From CAVZZV01 sp963779845 (GTDB lineage: Bacteria; Bacteroidota; Bacteroidia; Bacteroidales; GCA-2748055): a stretch of DNA of 64,000 bases. This document shows positions 27,731 through 36,482 of the stretch, piece after piece. The DNA is taken from contig CAVZZV010000001.1 in NCBI GenBank assembly GCA_963779845.1, positions 682,001 to 746,000 of the forward strand. Direction: 5' to 3'. Under the pieces are notes generated by a model. That model had not been told where the DNA came from and did not search any database. It saw only the letters and a program-made list of their open reading frames with translations. Both the position numbers and the translations under genes were made by a program. Numbering within the stretch: position 1 is the stretch's first letter; every line of letters begins with the position of its first letter.

Positions 27731-28881
27731 ATGGCAAAAAGAGATTACTACGAGGTATCTGGGAGTATCAAAAAGCGCATCCCAGGAGGAGATTAAAAAA
27801 GCATACAGGCAGATGGCCCTTAAATTTCATCCTGATAAAAATCCGGATGATAAGGAATCGGAGAATAAATTTAAAGAAGCAGCCGAAGCTTACGAAATTC
27901 TCTCCGATCCGCAAAAGCGGGCCAAATATGACCAGTTCGGGCATAATGCTTTTGCAGCGGGGTGCTGGTTTCCATGCCGGAGGCATGACCATGGAAGATA
28001 TTTCTCCAGTTTCGGCGACATATTCGGCGATTTTGGGTTTGGCGGCTTTCGGGGGAGGAGGCCAAGGCAGGGGGGCAGGACGCGGTTAGCAAAGGCAGCC
28101 GACCTCCGTATTAAAGTAAAGCTTAACCTGAGCGAGGTAGCCAAAGGGGTTGAGAAGAAAGTGAAAGTAAAAAAATATGACAGTTGCTACTACTTGTGAA
28201 GGAACAGGGGCTAAAGATGGCAATGCCTATACAACCTGTTCAACCTGTCGCGGAGCCGGGCAGGTAACCCGGGTTACCAATACCTTCCTGGGACAAATGC
28301 AAACTACCTCCACCTGTCCTTCATGCAATGGTGAAGGGAAAATTATATCGGAGAAATGTCCCAACCTGTTATGGGGAAGGAATTATTGATAAAGAAGAAA
28401 CAATATCCTTCCAGGTGCCACCCGGAGTAAGGGAAGGAATGCAACTCAAGGTACGGGAAAAGGAAATGCTGCCCGCCGTGGAGGGATAAACGGGGATCTC
28501 CTCGTAATTATTCATGAAGTAAAACATCCGGAGTTAATCAGAGACGGGAACGATCTTCTATACAGTCTTTATCTGGGAATTCCGGAGGCGATTACAGGTA
28601 CCACCTCTGAAATTCCCACTATCGACGCAAAAGTGAAAATCCGGATCGATCCCGGGACGCAGCCAGGAAAGGTTTTAAGGCTCAGGGGAAAAGGGGTTCC
28701 CGACATTAACGGCTACGGTACAGGTGACCTTTTAGTTTCCATAAATGTTTGGATTCCAAAAGAAATCTCGAAAGAAGAACACAAAATTTTTGAAAAACTA
28801 AAAGAATCTTCTACTTTTATTCCCAAACCCGATAAAGATGAAAAGAATTTCTTCGAAAGAATGAAAAACTTTTTCGAATAA
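27731..28881 (+). CDS. dnaJ: Chaperone DnaJ, frame broken at about nine sites
   Basis: Hsp40 co-chaperone that delivers substrates to DnaK. The protein can be rebuilt only by switching frames repeatedly. Apparent extra bases lie near 27758, 27963, 28050, 28084, 28099, 28188 and 28361. Apparent missing bases lie near 28002 and 28453. The rebuilt protein is 381 aa, normal length. Its J domain has the HPD triplet ([12 protein letters not shown]), a Gly/Phe-rich linker follows, and four CxxCxGxG zinc motifs are present ([32 protein letters not shown]). The C-terminal substrate domain ([20 protein letters not shown]) is intact. Since the amino-acid sequence is undamaged apart from the indels, low-quality base calling is more likely than a pseudogene. 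It lies between grpE and the ABC pair. Confidence 0.88.
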
Positions 28882-28892
28882 TTCCAAAAGCT

Positions 28893-29822
28893 ATGAACTT
28901 CCTTGAAGCGAGTAAGGTTGTAAAACAATACTCAAACCACCTTGCCCTCGATAAGGTTTCCATTTCGGTTCCCCAAGGTTCGATCTTCGGCTTACTTGGC
29001 CCAAATGGGGCCGGCAAGACCACTCTTATCAGAATCATTAACCAGATTACGGCCCCCGATGAAGGGGCGGTATATCTAAAGGGAGAAAAGCTCAAACAGG
29101 AGGACATCTCCCAAATCGGATACCTTCCGGAAGAACGCGGATTGTACAGAAAAATGAGAGTAGGCGACCAGTCACTTTATCTTGCCCGCCTTAAAGGTAT
29201 GTCCCGAAACGATGCCATGAAGAGACTTAAATACTGGTTCGAAAAATTCGAAATCACCTCTTGGTGGCCGAAAAAGGTTGAAGAGCTTTCGAAAGGGATG
29301 CAACAAAAACTGCAATTCATCACCACGGTTATCCATGAACCCTCTCTCCTTATTTTCGATGAACCTTTCAGCGGTTTTGATCCCATCAATGCAAATATTC
29401 TCAAGAATGAAATCCTTGAACAAAAAAAACGCGGGGCCACCATCATCTTCTCCACCCATAACATGGCCTCCGTTGAAGAACTTTGTGACCATATTTCCCT
29501 CATAAACAAATCGCGGGTTATCCTGGAGGGCCAAATAGATGAAATCCGCAAGACTTATCGCACCAACTCCTTTGAAGTTTCTTACAAAGGGCAGGTTGGG
29601 AACTTAAGGAACTCCATACCCCCAGGGTATGAAATTATGGAGGAGAAGTCGAACCATGAACTGAATTTTGCAATAATAAAGTCCACCGGGAAACCCGACA
29701 ACAACCTTTTGATCTCAAAACTTCTGCCGGTGGTGGAACTACATTCTTTTTCTGAGATTATTCCGAATATGAACGATGTTTTTATTCGTGTCGTTGAAGG
29801 CGCAAATTCAGAACCTACCTGA
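28893..29822 (+). CDS. ABC transporter ATP-binding protein (NatA-like)
   Basis: A 309-aa ATPase of the ABC-2 exporter class. Walker A is GPNGAGKTT (about 34-42), the signature motif LSKGMQQK is near residue 130, and Walker B LLIFDEPFSGFDP follows. The H-loop is in ATIIFSTHNMASVEE. The extra 80-90 residue C-terminal domain (from SFEVSYKGQVGN) is of the DUF4162 type found in NatA-like proteins. It begins 11 bp after dnaJ and is followed 13 bp later by its permease. The substrate is unknown; sodium efflux by analogy with NatAB is only a possibility. Confidence 0.92.
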   Translation: MNFLEASKVVKQYSNHLALDKVSISVPQGSIFGLLGPNGAGKTTLIRIINQITAPDEGAVYLKGEKLKQEDISQIGYLPEERGLYRKMRVGDQSLYLARLKGMSRNDAMKRLKYWFEKFEITSWWPKKVEELSKGMQQKLQFITTVIHEPSLLIFDEPFSGFDPINANILKNEILEQKKRGATIIFSTHNMASVEELCDHISLINKSRVILEGQIDEIRKTYRTNSFEVSYKGQVGNLRNSIPPGYEIMEEKSNHELNFAIIKSTGKPDNNLLISKLLPVVELHSFSEIIPNMNDVFIRVVEGANSEPT

Positions 29823-29835
29823 TAACCAATTTGTC

Positions 29836-31206
29836 ATGAACAAAATACCACTTATTATTCAGAGGGAATATACCACGAGGGTAAAAAAGAAATCATTCCT
29901 GGTCATGTCACTCCTTGGCCCTGTATTGTTTGCCGCCTTAATGCTGGTCCCGGCATGGATGGCAAACCTAAAGGACACTAAAGAAAAAACTATCGCCATA
30001 GTGGATGAAACCGCACAGGGATCCGTTAATATTCTAACCGGAGATCTTCCCGAAACAGATTTTATTAAATTCAAATATCTTCCCGGGACGGATATTGAAA
30101 CAGTAAAGCGGACCTATACCAAAGAGGGATATTATGGAGTCCTTTATATTCCTTCAAATATTATAAGCTCGAACACAGCAATACTCTATACCGAAGAGCA
30201 GCCAAGCTATTCAATGCAAAAGCATATCAGTGGCGCGATTGAGGAGGAAATCGAAAAACAAAAGCTCATTGCAGAAAACATCAACAATCTTGATGAGATC
30301 ATGAAGCGTGTTCAAACCAATATTAATCTGCGTAATATCATTTGGAACGAAGCCGGGGAAGAAAAAGAAAGTAATACCGGCATTGCAATGGGTATTGGAT
30401 ATGCCGGAGGGATGCTTATTTATTTCTTTATATTCCTATATGGTGCAATGGTGATGAGGGGAGTAATCGAAGAAAAAACTAACCGTATTGTTGAGGTAAT
30501 TATCTCATCGGTCAAACCTTTCCAACTCATGATGGGCAAGATTGTCGGGGTTGGTCTGGTCGCCTTAACCCAATTTGTGATCTGGGTGGTCCTCACCCTG
30601 CTTCTTGTTACCGGCCTTCAAAAAACTATTATGCCGGAGAAGCATGCTCCACCAGATATGGCCGTTAATGTTGTCTCTCCCGATATCATGAACCAAAACA
30701 GCAAAACCTCTCTGGAATACACAGATCAGCCTGCCGGGGAACCAAATATTGTACAGGAAGTATTTTCCTCAATGGGCGATATCAATTTCGGACTTATTCT
30801 CGGAATGTTCATCTTTTATTTTCTCGGAGGATTCCTTTTATACGCGTCATTTTTTGCCATTATCGGATCGGCCGTCGATAACGAAACGGAGACCCAGCAG
30901 TTCATGCTTCCGGTAACCATTCCACTTATTTTAGGTATTTTTGTGATGATCAATACCATTGAAAACCCCTCAGGCCCATTGGCATTCTGGTTCAGCATGA
31001 TTCCCCTTACTTCACCGATAGTTATGATGGTGAGGATTCCATTTGAGCCCCCTGTCTGGCAATTAGCACTTTCCGCCCTGATACTTGTTCTTACCTTTAT
31101 AGGCTCAGTTTGGATGGCCGGGAAAATATACCGGACTGGCATTCTTATGTATGGGAAGAAAGTGAACTACGCGGAAATATGGAAGTGGCTCAGATATAAA
31201 AATTAG
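29836..31206 (+). CDS. ABC-2 type permease (NatB-like)
   Basis: 456-aa membrane partner of the preceding ATPase. The chosen ATG at 29836 gives MNKIPLIIQREYTTRVKKKS, the usual start of this family. An in-frame ATG at 29776 would overlap the ATPase gene. It has one N-terminal transmembrane helix (FLVMSLLGPVLFAALMLV), then a periplasmic domain of about 160 residues. Five or more helices follow from about residue 190 (GMLIYFFIFLYGAMVMRG and later). The motif MRGVIEEKTNRIVEVIISSV is typical of ABC-2 permeases. Confidence 0.9.
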   Translation: MNKIPLIIQREYTTRVKKKSFLVMSLLGPVLFAALMLVPAWMANLKDTKEKTIAIVDETAQGSVNILTGDLPETDFIKFKYLPGTDIETVKRTYTKEGYYGVLYIPSNIISSNTAILYTEEQPSYSMQKHISGAIEEEIEKQKLIAENINNLDEIMKRVQTNINLRNIIWNEAGEEKESNTGIAMGIGYAGGMLIYFFIFLYGAMVMRGVIEEKTNRIVEVIISSVKPFQLMMGKIVGVGLVALTQFVIWVVLTLLLVTGLQKTIMPEKHAPPDMAVNVVSPDIMNQNSKTSLEYTDQPAGEPNIVQEVFSSMGDINFGLILGMFIFYFLGGFLLYASFFAIIGSAVDNETETQQFMLPVTIPLILGIFVMINTIENPSGPLAFWFSMIPLTSPIVMMVRIPFEPPVWQLALSALILVLTFIGSVWMAGKIYRTGILMYGKKVNYAEIWKWLRYKN

Positions 31207-31265
31207 GAATGATTTTAATTTGTGACAAGTAGTAAGCCCATCCAGCTTTAATTAAATTCATAAGG

Positions 31266-32192
31266 ATGAAAATTGCAATACTCGATTTCGGAACCAATAC
31301 TTTCAACCTCCTGATCGCCGAGACACCTGATAACCAAGCACTTGATATCATTCATACCAGTAAACAACCGGTCAAATTAGGCCAGGGGGGGATAACAAGA
31401 AAAACCATCACACAGGAGGCATTTAAACGCGGGATGGAGGCCATTGAAAAGCATTTTGAAATTATCCGGAAATATGAAATTGAAAAAGTGTATGCTTTTG
31501 CCACCTCCGCTATAAGGGATGCGGATAATGGAAAGGACTTCGTCCGGGAGGTCAAGAACACCTATAACCTTTACGTGAATATTATCCCGGGAGAACGGGA
31601 AGCAGAATTAATCTACAAAGGGGTGAGATTATCCTATAATACCCGGGGGGAAAAGGCTCTTATTCTTGACATAGGGGGTGGAAGTAACGAACTGATTATT
31701 GCCGACGGAAAAAATATCTACTGGAAGGAAAGCTTTAACCTTGGCATGGCCCGGTTGCTCGAAATTTTCGAACCTTCAGATCCTATTAAATCCGAGGAAA
31801 TTACCTGCGTGGAAAATTTTTTACAAACTGAAATGAAGAACCTGTTTGCGGCCATTAAGAGCTACAAGCCAAAAACTCTTATCGGTGCATCAGGGTCTTT
31901 TGAAACTCTTTCGGCCCTGCTCTCTTTTCAATACCCCGAAAAATATATCATGAATGAAGGCATCCACAGGGAAATTGATCTTTCGGATTTTGAAAAAATA
32001 CATACTCAACTTCTCCAATCCCGACTTGAAGAACGAAAGGATATGCCGGGAATGGAGCCTGTCCGTGTTGAAATGATCGTACTCGCTTCCGTTTTTGTGG
32101 GTTTTATTATTCGGCATTGCCACATTCAAAAGCTAATCCAATCCGATTATGCTCTAAAAGAAGGGGTAGTTGCCGAAATTTTGAATATTTAG
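31266..32192 (+). CDS. Exopolyphosphatase / guanosine pentaphosphatase family protein
   Basis: A 308-aa single-domain Ppx/GppA protein of the actin-like ATPase fold. The phosphate-1 motif is AILDFGTNTFNLLIAE at the start, and the phosphate-2 motif is ALILDIGGGSNELIIADG near residue 130. It lacks the long C-terminal HD-like region of E. coli Ppx (about 500 aa), as is usual in this phylum. It would hydrolyse polyphosphate or pppGpp; which one cannot be told from sequence. The gene lies between the ABC pair and a sigma-54 activator. Confidence 0.9.
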   Translation: MKIAILDFGTNTFNLLIAETPDNQALDIIHTSKQPVKLGQGGITRKTITQEAFKRGMEAIEKHFEIIRKYEIEKVYAFATSAIRDADNGKDFVREVKNTYNLYVNIIPGEREAELIYKGVRLSYNTRGEKALILDIGGGSNELIIADGKNIYWKESFNLGMARLLEIFEPSDPIKSEEITCVENFLQTEMKNLFAAIKSYKPKTLIGASGSFETLSALLSFQYPEKYIMNEGIHREIDLSDFEKIHTQLLQSRLEERKDMPGMEPVRVEMIVLASVFVGFIIRHCHIQKLIQSDYALKEGVVAEILNI

Positions 32193-32212
32193 TTTAGTTA
32201 GCATTGACAATT

Positions 32213-33388
32213 ATGGCAAAAATACTGGTTATCGACGATGAGAAAGGAATAAGAAGCACACTTCAGGAAATCCTTGAATACGAAAAATATGAGGTGGATC
32301 TCGCCGCGAGTGGGCCTGAAGGGTTGGAAAAATTCAAGAATGAGAAGTATGATATCGTATTGTGTGATATCAAGATGCCAGACATGGATGGCATGGAGGT
32401 CATTGGCAAAATATTCGAAATGGGCACGGAAGCTCAGGTCATTATGATTTCAGGTCACGGGAATATTGATACTGCGGTGCAGGCTATTAAAAAAGGGGCT
32501 TACGATTTTATTGAGAAACCACTGGATCTTAACCGTTTACTAATTACTATCCGGAACGCATTGGATAAATCAATGCTGATCACGGAAACAAAAGTCCTTA
32601 AAAAAAGAACCGGTAAAAACAACGATATGATCGGGGAATCCACTCCCATTCGTAATGTAAGGGATATGATCGACCGGGTAGCCCATACCGAAGCAAGAAT
32701 TTTGATTACCGGGGACAATGGGACAGGAAAAGAACTGGTTGCCCGGTTACTCCATGAGAAATCAGAAAGGGCAGATCAGCCCTTTGTAGAGGTAAATTGT
32801 GCGGCTATCCCCTCGGAACTTATTGAAAGTGAACTTTTTGGTCATGAAAAGGGAGCCTTCACTTCAGCCATTAAACAACGGAAAGGTAAATTCGAACAAG
32901 CCGACGGAGGTACAATCTTCCTCGATGAAATTGGAGACATGAGCCTTTCTGCCCAGGCAAAAGTACTTCGGGCACTTCAGGAAAACCGGATCACCCGCGT
33001 CGGCAGCGATAAGGATATTCATGTGAACGTTCGCATAATCGCTGCTACGAATAAAAATCTGAAAGAAGAAATTGAAAAAAATAATTTCAGGGAAGACCTT
33101 TATCACCGTCTAAGTGTTATTCTTATTCATGTTCCCCAACTAAATGAGCGGAAGGAAGATATTCCACTCCTTGCCTCCTATTTTAATGAAATTATCTGTT
33201 CGGATTATGGCATTCCGCTTAAGAATATCACGGAGGAGGCTTTAAATGAATTGCAAAAAATAAACTGGACAGGAAATATCCGGGAGTTCCGGAATGTACT
33301 GGAGCGGTTGATCATTTTATGCGATAAGGAAATTACTGGAATGGACGTTGAAAAATACGCACAACCCATTGGCAGGGAAAACTCATAA
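32213..33388 (+). CDS. Sigma-54 response regulator lacking a DNA-binding domain
   Basis: A 391-aa NtrC-family protein. The receiver domain (1-120) has the acidic pair DDE (8-10) and the phospho-acceptor Asp52 in CDIKMPD. The AAA+ domain (about 145-380) has Walker A GDNGTGKE, the sigma-54 contact loop GAFTSA (GAFTGA in most members), Walker B GGTIFLDEIGDM and the sensor segment WTGNIREFRNVLERL. The protein stops about 30 residues after that, so the Fis-type helix-turn-helix is absent. Members without it can activate sigma-54 promoters from solution. No histidine kinase is adjacent. I chose the second ATG (MAKILVIDDE); an ATG three codons upstream at 32204 is possible. Confidence 0.92.
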   Translation: MAKILVIDDEKGIRSTLQEILEYEKYEVDLAASGPEGLEKFKNEKYDIVLCDIKMPDMDGMEVIGKIFEMGTEAQVIMISGHGNIDTAVQAIKKGAYDFIEKPLDLNRLLITIRNALDKSMLITETKVLKKRTGKNNDMIGESTPIRNVRDMIDRVAHTEARILITGDNGTGKELVARLLHEKSERADQPFVEVNCAAIPSELIESELFGHEKGAFTSAIKQRKGKFEQADGGTIFLDEIGDMSLSAQAKVLRALQENRITRVGSDKDIHVNVRIIAATNKNLKEEIEKNNFREDLYHRLSVILIHVPQLNERKEDIPLLASYFNEIICSDYGIPLKNITEEALNELQKINWTGNIREFRNVLERLIILCDKEITGMDVEKYAQPIGRENS

Positions 33389-33411
33389 ATTTTCCCGCAA
33401 AATAATTTAGG

Positions 33412-34998
33412 ATGTACAGCAAGAATTCAAAATTCAATCTTTTTCTGGTTGTAACCATAATGATTCTGCTTCTCCCTTCCTTATTTATCAATATCGGTTT
33501 ACTGCCCTTGTCTGCCGACGAATCTACCCGGGCAACCGTTGCCCTTGAAATGGAATATTCCGGGAATCTGATTACACCCACCATTAACGGGGATCCCTAT
33601 TATAACAAACCTCCTGTTTACAATTGGATCCTGCTCTCTTTTTTCAAAATCAGCGGAAGTCATTCAGAATGGATCATCAGGCTCCCTATGCTGATCTCCC
33701 TTCTTTTATATGGTCTTGTTATTTTCCTTGTTACCAAAAAGTATATAGGAAATCGCAGTGCTTTTCTAAGTTCGATGGCTTTTATCACCTGTGGCAGGAT
33801 CCTTTTCTATGATTCTATGCTTGGGCTGATCGACACAACCTACTCCTTACTGATCTTTCTTAATTTTATGCTCATCTTTAATTTAATAAAAAATAAAAAA
33901 ATTCTTCAGCTTTTCCTTCTTTCTTACCTGATAATGGCCATAGCATTCCTCATGAAAGGCCTACCTACCCTGTTATTCCAGGCTCTCACCCTAACTACCC
34001 TTTTTATATGGCAGAAAAAAATGAAAAAATTGCTCTCCCTGAAACACTTTTCAGGAATAATCCTTTTTCTGCTAATCACCGGAGGCTACTACCTCATGTT
34101 ATGGAAAGATAATCCGGATATCCGCTATTTTGAAACACTTTACAATGAATCAGCGAAGCGAACCTTTCTGGTGTACGGAATGGGAAAAACAATACTTAAT
34201 TTATTTACCTTTCCCTTTGTTCAGCTTTATCATCTTCTACCCTGGTCTCTTCTTATTATTCCGGCAATCAGAAAAAAAAATTTTCAGGAATTGAAGGGGA
34301 ATACTTTTTTATCCTATATCGGACTTGTCTTTCTGGTAAATATCGCGGTTTACTGGATTTCTGTGGAAACCTACCCCCGTTACATGTTTATGCTCTATCC
34401 CCTCCTGCTGATTTTACTGGTTCACAGCTACCTGAAAATTCCTCTGAACAACCCCTGGAGAAGGATGGTTGATGCAGTTTTCCTGCTGGCCCTCGTCTTG
34501 ATAATACCGGCAATAATTCTGGGACTGAAACTTACCACTTTCCACTCCGATGCGCCAGTGAACATCACGGCCATTGCACTTTTACTTATTATAGGAGGCA
34601 TTTTATTTTTATTTTTCAGGTTCCCGGTTTTCCGGTTGGAATTTTTAGTGATATTCCTTCTTGTTGTGCGGATTGCTTTTAACCTGGTTGTCCTGCCCGA
34701 AAGGGCTGCTGATAGCAGGAGGGTTATTCAAAAAGAACAGGCTTTAAAAGTTGCTGAACTTTCGGAAGGCGAGGAATTGATCCTTCAACGCCTTGCCACC
34801 TGTAGCCATGAAACTACTTTTTACATCTCAAGCCGCCGGGGAGAAATCCTGCGACGTTCCGAGGGAGAGTACCAGCCAGGCAAGCTTTACATTTTTGATG
34901 GACGTGACCATTTGCGGCCCGAAGAAGAACTTATTTACAATTTCGAAACACGATGGGAAAATATTCCGCTCCGCCTCTCACGTATTAAAGACCTATAG
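33412..34998 (+). CDS. Glycosyltransferase family 39 (ArnT/PMT-like) membrane protein
   Basis: A 528-aa polytopic GT-C fold protein with about 10-12 predicted membrane helices. The first external loop carries the family pattern LSADESTRATVALEMEYSGN, with the Asp-Glu pair that is catalytic in ArnT, followed by TPTINGDPYYNKPPVYNW. A soluble C-terminal tail begins near residue 440. Such enzymes use polyprenyl-phosphate sugars to glycosylate lipid A or proteins at the periplasmic face. Acceptor and sugar are unknown. It starts 23 bp after the sigma-54 regulator and may share its transcript. Confidence 0.85.
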   Translation: MYSKNSKFNLFLVVTIMILLLPSLFINIGLLPLSADESTRATVALEMEYSGNLITPTINGDPYYNKPPVYNWILLSFFKISGSHSEWIIRLPMLISLLLYGLVIFLVTKKYIGNRSAFLSSMAFITCGRILFYDSMLGLIDTTYSLLIFLNFMLIFNLIKNKKILQLFLLSYLIMAIAFLMKGLPTLLFQALTLTTLFIWQKKMKKLLSLKHFSGIILFLLITGGYYLMLWKDNPDIRYFETLYNESAKRTFLVYGMGKTILNLFTFPFVQLYHLLPWSLLIIPAIRKKNFQELKGNTFLSYIGLVFLVNIAVYWISVETYPRYMFMLYPLLLILLVHSYLKIPLNNPWRRMVDAVFLLALVLIIPAIILGLKLTTFHSDAPVNITAIALLLIIGGILFLFFRFPVFRLEFLVIFLLVVRIAFNLVVLPERAADSRRVIQKEQALKVAELSEGEELILQRLATCSHETTFYISSRRGEILRRSEGEYQPGKLYIFDGRDHLRPEEELIYNFETRWENIPLRLSRIKDL

Positions 34999-35018
34999 CA
35001 TTCTAGCAACAGGCTGAT

Positions 35019-36348
35019 TCATCTCTTTCGTGAAACACGGTGGTAAATATCTTTTGAAAAAGAGATCATAAAAGGAGAATCTGCGATAAGACTCACTCCA
35101 AGGATACCGATGAACTGGATCATAACCTGGGTGAAAAACAAATGCCTTTCCACTTCCAATGCATCAGCAAGATAAAGCAGAAAGGCATTAAACGTAAATA
35201 AGACAAGGAGAAATACAGGAAATAGCAGGATGAAGCGGGATTCCTTAAGGAAAAGAAAGAGCAATATACCACTTAGGACCAAAACGGCCAGTAGGTTAAA
35301 AAGAGGGAAGAGAGGTTTACTTATCCTGCTCCATCCTTGGGGATCCCCTATATAACCAAAGTCGTGGGCAAATATACGGCTTCTGTCCTGCCTACTTTCC
35401 TTTAACAACAAAGCATAGGAAGGATGACTTATTAAAAACTTCGTATATAGGGACTTACCATCATTCACTGCCCATTCAAAAAAATTGATGTAGGAACTAT
35501 CATTGTATATCTGATAAATTTGCACCCTATCCGTAATATTCGAAAACTCATCTTTCAATCTCTCTGATTGAGGCATGCCGCGACTTGTGAACCATTCCAG
35601 ATATTCTTCATTGGGAACAATCCGAAGCAGGATATTATTGGTTATTGGCAACCTGTATCTTTGACCTTTCTCAGCGGAATGCTGCTGCACAAAAAATATT
35701 GATATACTTACAAGTAAAAACAGCAATGAATACTTAACCATTTTTCTTTTCATAGTCAAGGCGTAAATTCCTAACATGCCATAAAGGAGAATTAGCAGAT
35801 AGGGCCAGCTATCCCTTGTGAAGGAAAACAAGATTATAATTATAAGATGAAAAGCAAAATTGTACATTGTCCTTTTCCTATAAAAAAGCAGAAAAGAGCC
35901 CAACCAAAAAAAGAGGAAGGATACACTTAGGGATTCCGAAAGAAGCGTATGTGTCCAGCCCACAATATTCCACCACGACATCAATAGGTACCAAAAGAAA
36001 AGGAAGAACAACTGCAGCCCCTATTTTTCGCAAAAATAACAAGACCACATAGCAAAGGAAAAAGGCAGCCAGAGAATGCATGAATTTTTGAAGCTGAATA
36101 ATGGTCTCCGGATCACTCCCGGCTATTTTATAAAAAAGGGGGACAGTGAATGGACGAGGATAAAAATTTGAAGCTTTTTCAGGGAAATAAAAATCTTTCT
36201 CGTTGAGAGGAATCTTTGATTGATGCAGATAATCATAAGGATCAGAAAAATTAGTCCACATTGGTGGGGTAATCCTTATCATCAGATTTAGAAAGAGGGT
36301 AATAAGAAAGAGGAATAAATTCAATTTCCCGGGAATGGTGCGAGTCAT
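35019..36348 (-). CDS. Polytopic membrane protein, probably GT-C-like, frame broken once
   Basis: Two overlapping frames form one apparent protein of about 442 aa. The first, from the ATG at 36348, gives MTRTIPGKLNLFLFLITLFL and the loop FSDPYDYLHQSKIPLNEKDF with many helices. The second carries NIVGWTHTLLSESLSVSFLF and continues to the stop at 35019. The switch must lie between about 35970 and 36010, a stretch with several short T/A runs; one extra base explains the length (1330 nt). The Asp-rich first loop and the TLLSESLS helix resemble membrane glycosyltransferases, but I do not recognise the family. It is convergent with the GT39 gene (20-bp gap). Confidence 0.65.
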
Positions 36349-36410
36349 TTTTTTACAAAATAGTTGTCAAATTTAGTATACAGTGAACCGGGTGGAACCA
36401 GGATAGGCCG

Positions 36411-36436
36411 CAAATATAAAAAATAATCCGGATCAA
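36411..36436 (-). promoter_or_regulatory. Weak promoter candidate upstream of the frame-broken membrane protein
   Basis: The complement of 36411-36418 reads TATATTTG, matching TAnnTTTG, with a TTG (complement of 36434-36436) 15 bp further upstream, a short spacer. A second match, TAAATTTG, is the complement of 36368-36375 and has no TTG at a suitable distance. Confidence 0.35.
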
Positions 36437-36482
36437 GAGACGAGAGGAAATTACACCGTATGTTCATGCTTCTGCATACCTT

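Noticed and set aside
27731..28881. Programmed frameshifting or recoding in dnaJ
   Set aside because: Nine shifts of both signs, with no slippery sequence and no stimulatory structure at any of them, cannot be one programmed event. Sequence error is far simpler.
35020..35040. Half-match to parS (CGTGAAACA) in the 34999-35040 gap
   Set aside because: Only one arm matches; the left arm differs at about half its positions.
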